From Nyssa sinensis (lineage: Eukaryota; Streptophyta; Magnoliopsida; Cornales; Nyssaceae): 64,000 bases of DNA. The position numbers and the translations under genes were made by a program. The stretch spans positions 64,264,688 to 64,328,687 of the forward strand of contig CM018031.1 of NCBI GenBank assembly GCA_008638375.1. The letters are read 5' to 3'. The notes below the pieces were generated by a model. That model saw only the letters and a program-made list of their open reading frames with translations, searched no databases and had not been told where the DNA came from. Shown one piece after another: positions 60,120-64,000 of this stretch (its first letter is position 1; each line of letters opens with the position of its first letter).

Positions 60120-60779
60120 AACCACCCACACTTGAAGAGTCCGATGCCCTCATCGGATTATTCCAATGCTGCAAGTTCATCCTCACTGCACTTGAAAAAT
60201 TTCCACAAATGATGCGCCTAAAACAGCCCCCAAACAGCATCATTCTGCACTGAACCTTGAACCCATCAAAGCCCACTACCTTTGCTCAACTGTGGCTGTT
60301 ATTATGAACACCCACTGTTCTTATTCCTCACAGCCACCTATGCCACAAACGCTCATCGCCTATGACTTCTAAGTCTGAACATTGTTGAAGAACCCCTCTG
60401 GTTGCTTCTGTCACAGAGTTGGCTACTATCTCAAGCATCCCTCTGCTCTTGACTGATTACCACAGACACTTACTGTCCATAACCATGCTTGGTCCCGCCC
60501 CAAGCTCCAACAGTCGTCACTGTCTCACACATTGTTGCATCGGACACGTCTGTCAACCACAGCACTACACTTGTTCAAGCCCCACTGCGCCAATGCAGAT
60601 ACCATTTCTGAACAAGTTCTTGGGAAGATTACCACCAATAGAGACCCTTGTTGGTAGTTAAGGGTTGTGAGGGCCTTTCCCATGGCCAACACAACATTTG
60701 CCGCAACCCTTCACTCCTCTGAGTGCAAGTCTTTCTCGATCTGGATGCAATTCAGCAGCACCATTGGGTTCACTCAAAC

Positions 60780-61829
60780 GGCAACGCCATCATCAGCGTC
60801 TGAGGACCCCTCATCAGAGCCCTCACGAACCATTACAGCAAGCTTTTCCCTTGCTGGACAGTTCTTCATCCGGTGTGGTCCCTTCGCAAATGAAACAGCG
60901 ACCAGTCCATGGTTTCTTTTGGTCTGCTGCCTTCGCTTTGCCTTTGTCCTTGCCCTTATCCGCCTCTGTCCCACCCTCATTGGCCTTGCCCAAGGATTTG
61001 TCAAACTTCCTGGACTTGCTGGTGGTAGAGTTGGATTTGTCAAGAGACAAGTCCACCAAACTGTCCGCTGCTACTACGGCACTAGGGAGATCTCGAATTC
61101 CCCTTCTTCTCAGTTCTGCCTGAGCCCATTCTTGCAGCCTCGACATAAAGTTGAACAACTTGTCTTCCTCAGACATGTTCTTCACATCCAACATCAACGA
61201 ACTGAATGTCTTGACATACCCACGCACTGTCCCGGTGTGCTTAAGTCATCGCAGTAAGTTTCGAGCCACCCAACTCGAGTTGGCAGGAAGAAACTGCTCA
61301 TTGAGTTCGTTCTTCATATTTGCCCAAACTCTTATCTACGACCGTCTCTCGTCTACCATGCGAGTACGCCACCAAAGCTTGGCATCACTAGCCAAGTACA
61401 TGCTGGTCATGGTGACCCATTCACCATCTAGAATATGGGCAGCAAGTGAAGTACTGCTCCATGTCCCACAGAAAGTTTTCAAGGTCCTTGGCACTCCGAA
61501 CACCATTGAATGCCTTCGATTTAAGAACCTTGACCTTCCTTGCACCATCTTGCCCATCAGTATGATGCATGGTCCCTTTTGATTAGACCTATCTCTTCCT
61601 CTACGTCGCTCAGAGAGTCCCTCGTTGAGTCTGCCAGCGCACCCACATCACCGAGCATGTCGTTCAACTGACCATTGATGTAGTCCTGCAGTCTCACATT
61701 CAACTCCTCCACTTTCAGTGCTATATGTTCACACTGAACAGCAAGAGGTGATGCCCCGTCTGCCAAAGGAGCCCCAACGAAATCTTCTAGTCTGGAAACC
61801 CGTTCTCGCAGTGCCTCACCGTCGGCCAT
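60780..61829 (-). pseudogene. Gypsy-type gag with CCHC-like knuckle, frameshifted
   Basis: The start MADGEALRERVSRLEDFVG is at 61829, 16 bases after the primer site. Then come an N-terminal coiled coil, the retrotransposon gag core (SAKDLENFLWDMEQYF, WVTMTSMYLASDAKLWWRTR, GYVKTFSSLMLDVKNMSEED, FMSRLQEWAQAELRRRG), a Lys-rich linker (KGKDKGKAKAADQKK) and a knuckle CFICEGPHRMKNC about 60920. It is broken by at least two frameshifts around 61450-61570, a stop near 61336 and a frameshift inside the knuckle. Past about 60780 no protease frame is evident. Confidence 0.85.
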
Positions 61830-61844
61830 TTCACCACAACCGTA

Positions 61845-61857
61845 CTCTGATACCAAT
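61845..61857 (-). promoter_or_regulatory. Primer binding site of the gag-only element
   Basis: Minus strand TGGTATCAGAGTA, one to three bases inside the LTR boundary, matching the initiator Met tRNA 3' end with decay at its end. Confidence 0.85.
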
Positions 61858-63006
61858 TGTCACAGGGTTAAAATCTGAATCAAATTTTTTCGCTTGTGCG
61901 GCGTCAAGACCGTTGCCTTGATAAGCCAACCACATAACCCAAAGAAAGGCTGAAGCCCTAGAATATGATTCCAACATAATAGGGTCTGTACAATTCAATG
62001 AAAACAAGAACTAAGGCACACACATAAAGAACACAGTCATTACAGGGAAAGACCTCAACCTTTTTATTCACTATACTCAAATATTGAATACAAATGACAC
62101 TCGGCCAAGGGTTACAAAACAGATTCTCTCCCACAGATTCGTCCTCTCCACACCTCTGTGTATATACTTCTGTGGTTCCTCCTATCTCACACCCTAGCAT
62201 GCATGCATTATATAGGCAGCCATGCCCAACTGCCAAAGGGCTTGCTGGCACCAACCAGCCACTGCCACACCCTCTACAAATATATACACACTCACAACAT
62301 GGTAGTTCCCCTTGTTTGCCCTTAGACAGCTTTGTCTTGTGCCAGACCAGCAACTGCACCATAATTGCCTTGTCCTTGCTATAGCCCCACTTGTGTCTGC
62401 TACGAGCTAAGTCCACACACACATTGCTACACCAAGGTCTGCACTAACCACAAGTCTCAATGCCAAGCCACGCCCCACACATGCCTTGGTCTTCCTTAGC
62501 CGCATAGGACACTCGCCCATGGGCGTCTCAAGTAGGTACCCCCCTTATATATGTCTTATGAAGATTTGTCCACCTAACAAGAATAGATACAATTGCTTAT
62601 AGAATTAGGTCCTCTTCCTATGTGCATTAGTCTTGCCCAAGGCAAACAATGCATCTAAGTGTTCACAAAGTGCAGCCTTGACCCTTGCTGTCAAAGACAT
62701 GCACATCAGCTGCACCAACTCCTAGATTGTCTATGTATCCCTCCAATACTTAGAATATCTTCAATATATCCACAAGGATGCCCAAGACAGGCCACCTTTA
62801 TCTTGGCCTTGGCATTGGCTGAGGCTCACCAACTTAGCCAACTTCGAAATGTCATTCCAATCCTGAATGTCATTCCGTTCCTAAATCTCATTCCACTCTT
62901 GAATGTTATTCCAATGGTATAGCATGCCTCATCCATGTCAAGCCATCAAGGCATGACATGCCTCGTCATGCCCATGTCGCCGTGTGAAGTAGAAAAGGGT
63001 CTAACA
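61858..63006 (-). repeat. 5' LTR of the gag-only element (1149 bp)
   Basis: Plus strand TGTCACAGGG ... GGGTCTAACA. Nearly the same as the 3' LTR outside one internal length difference. The minus strand carries a TATA-like 'tatataatgc' near 62210. Confidence 0.85.
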
Positions 63007-63352
63007 GCTAATCACCTCTCGTAAAGCCCAACCGATGATTTTCTTGAAGAAATCCTCGGGTTTTCAACTTATGCGAGACTACTTTAGCGAGAACGGCAGT
63101 AGATTAGTGAAATATTTAAAGTTCACTATCAAAATTAAATTAAAATTTATAAAATTAACTCTTATTAAATGTATTTTGAATAATTTAAAAGAAAATTAAA
63201 AATTCAATCAAAACATTAATAAACATAAAAAGTAAAAATAAGTTGGATTCAATAACAATTTTTTTTCGCTATAATTAAAAAAAATTACAATTTTTGCACA
63301 TATTATATATAGGATTCACCTCCTTTAAATATATTTTGTACATTTTTTACTA

Positions 63353-64000
63353 TTATTCTGTGCCATAGGCTAGTGAGAAGGGAGTTTCAGAGGTGTGAGT
63401 TCTTCTAGTTGTTCTGTAGGCCCAAAGAACACCGGGGAATTCCTTTGCCCATTTTCCTTTGGCTTGCTCCAACCTTTTCTTTAATCCATCGAGGATCGTT
63501 CGGTTGGTGACCTCTACTTGCCCATTCGTTTGCGGGTGGCCTGGAGAGGCAAAGTGTTGTCTAATGTTGAGATCTTCACAAAATTTCTTGACGCCTTTAC
63601 CAATGAACTGCGTCTCATTGTCGGAGATGATCACACGTGGTATACCGAACCTGCATACAATGTTTTTCCAGGTGAAGTTTTCAACTTCTTTCTCTGTGAT
63701 GTGTGTTAGAGGTTCAGCTTCAGCCCATTTAGAGAAGTAGTCAATGGCTACCAAGAGATACTTCCTGTTTGGTGGGGCCTTGGCTAATGGACCCACGATG
63801 TCCATCCCCCACTGAGCAAAAGGCCAAGGACTAATAATCGGGATGAGCTCGTGATGAGGCTGGTGTTGATATGGGGCAAATCTTTGGCATTTGTCGCACT
63901 TCTGGACATACTCCTTAGCCTGTCTTAGCATGCTAGGCCAGTAATAGCCCTGAGTTAGAGCTCAGTGAGCTATCGTTCTGCCCCCATTATGATTCCCGCA
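63353..64000 (-). pseudogene. Tat-type Ty3/gypsy integrase fragment, truncated, runs off window
   Basis: Reads from the window edge: HHCC finger (HNGGRTIAH, GYYWPSMLRQAKEY, CDKCQRFAPYQ), then the DDE core (WGMDIVGPLAKAP, ISDNETQF, NGQVEVTNRTILDG) and AYRTTRRTHTSETPFSLAYGTE, ending abruptly at about 63353 beside non-element AT-rich DNA. One TGA lies at about 63965 in the finger region. It is very close to the integrase at 2690-3350 but on the other strand. The DDE residues are intact in this piece. The rest of the element lies beyond 64000 or is lost. Confidence 0.9.

Larger units (their letters stand above)
58687..63006 (-). mobile_element. Gag-only LTR retrotransposon (TR-GAG-like), minus strand, TSD GCTAA
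   Basis: Two LTRs (61858-63006 is 5', 58687-60119 is 3' in element orientation) flanked by GCTAA at 58682-58686 and 63007-63011. Immediately inside the 5' LTR the minus strand reads ATTGGTATCAGAGTACG, an initiator-Met-tRNA primer site. The internal part is only about 1.74 kb and holds a gag frame with a zinc knuckle. I find no protease, RT or integrase. This is the architecture of plant terminal-repeat elements that keep only gag and depend on another element's enzymes. Confidence 0.85.
55358..63200. repeat. Locus present three times in tandem, two copies interrupted by LTR insertions
   Basis: Left flank (cttccaatctttg.tactcaat ... ccaccatggctaa) occurs at about 55358-55448, 57208-57281 and 58600-58686. 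Right flank (gctaaccacctctcgtagagcccaacc ... gaagaaatcctcgggttt) occurs at 56606-56670, 57277-57335 and 63007-63065. A tail (gtagattagtgaaat ... ttaaaagaaaattaaaaat) follows at 57365-57470 and 63105-63200. A separate block (aatgatgtagtcctagcaaa ... gaaactgtacaac) lies at 56705-56945 and 58159-58392. No gene is recognised in the repeated unit itself. Confidence 0.85.

Noticed and set aside
60667..61582. Plus-strand frames of 143-196 codons
   Set aside because: Complement of the minus-strand gag; the gag core motifs read only on the minus strand.

Overview
This 64 kb window is nuclear DNA from a flowering plant, most likely a eudicot. Genes have GT-AG introns. The space between them is AT-rich and full of microsatellites, MITEs, SINE-like pieces, a LINE, Ty1/copia and Ty3/gypsy LTR elements. 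I saw no prokaryotic operon, phage or CRISPR structure.

Layout. 1-7475 (+): 3' two thirds of a Tat/Retand-type Ty3/gypsy element. It has pol with five nonsense codons and no frameshift, a 66-bp tandem repeat, an antisense spliced ORF with its own TATA box, and a 3' LTR. About 7.8-13.8 kb (+): a bHLH transcription factor, seven coding exons and 334 codons, with a TRIM-like remnant and a SINE-like piece in its leader intron. About 14.9-21.6 kb (-): a plant LpxB (lipid-A-disaccharide synthase) gene of eight coding exons with two apparent single-base insertions; its introns hold a MITE and a decayed LINE. About 23.8-31.6 kb (-): a CUE-domain/coiled-coil protein, eight coding exons and 616 residues. 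About 33.8-37.5 kb: an untranslated-exon-like segment, coding-like remnants I cannot name and a LINE 3' piece. 40654-41112 (+): a secreted eight-cysteine protein with a His/Arg-rich insert. 42839-43810 (-): an intronless adenylate isopentenyltransferase (cytokinin synthesis). 46125-50982 (+): a complete but decayed Ty1/copia element with 143/144-bp LTRs and TSD TGAAT. About 55.3-63.2 kb: a locus present three times in tandem. Copy 1 carries a solo LTR, copy 2 is an empty site carrying a small MITE, and copy 3 carries a gag-only LTR element, with both LTR insertions at the same base and the same TSD (GCTAA). 63353-64000 (-): a second Tat-type integrase fragment running off the window.

The host genes look like unrelated neighbours, not a pathway. 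The most interesting items are the antisense spliced ORF with its own promoter in the Tat element, the double hit of two related LTR families at one base beside an empty site, the gag-only element, the copia leader that carries a second primer-binding-site copy, and the two frame breaks in the LpxB gene. All intron and exon calls come from reading splice signals and frame by eye.
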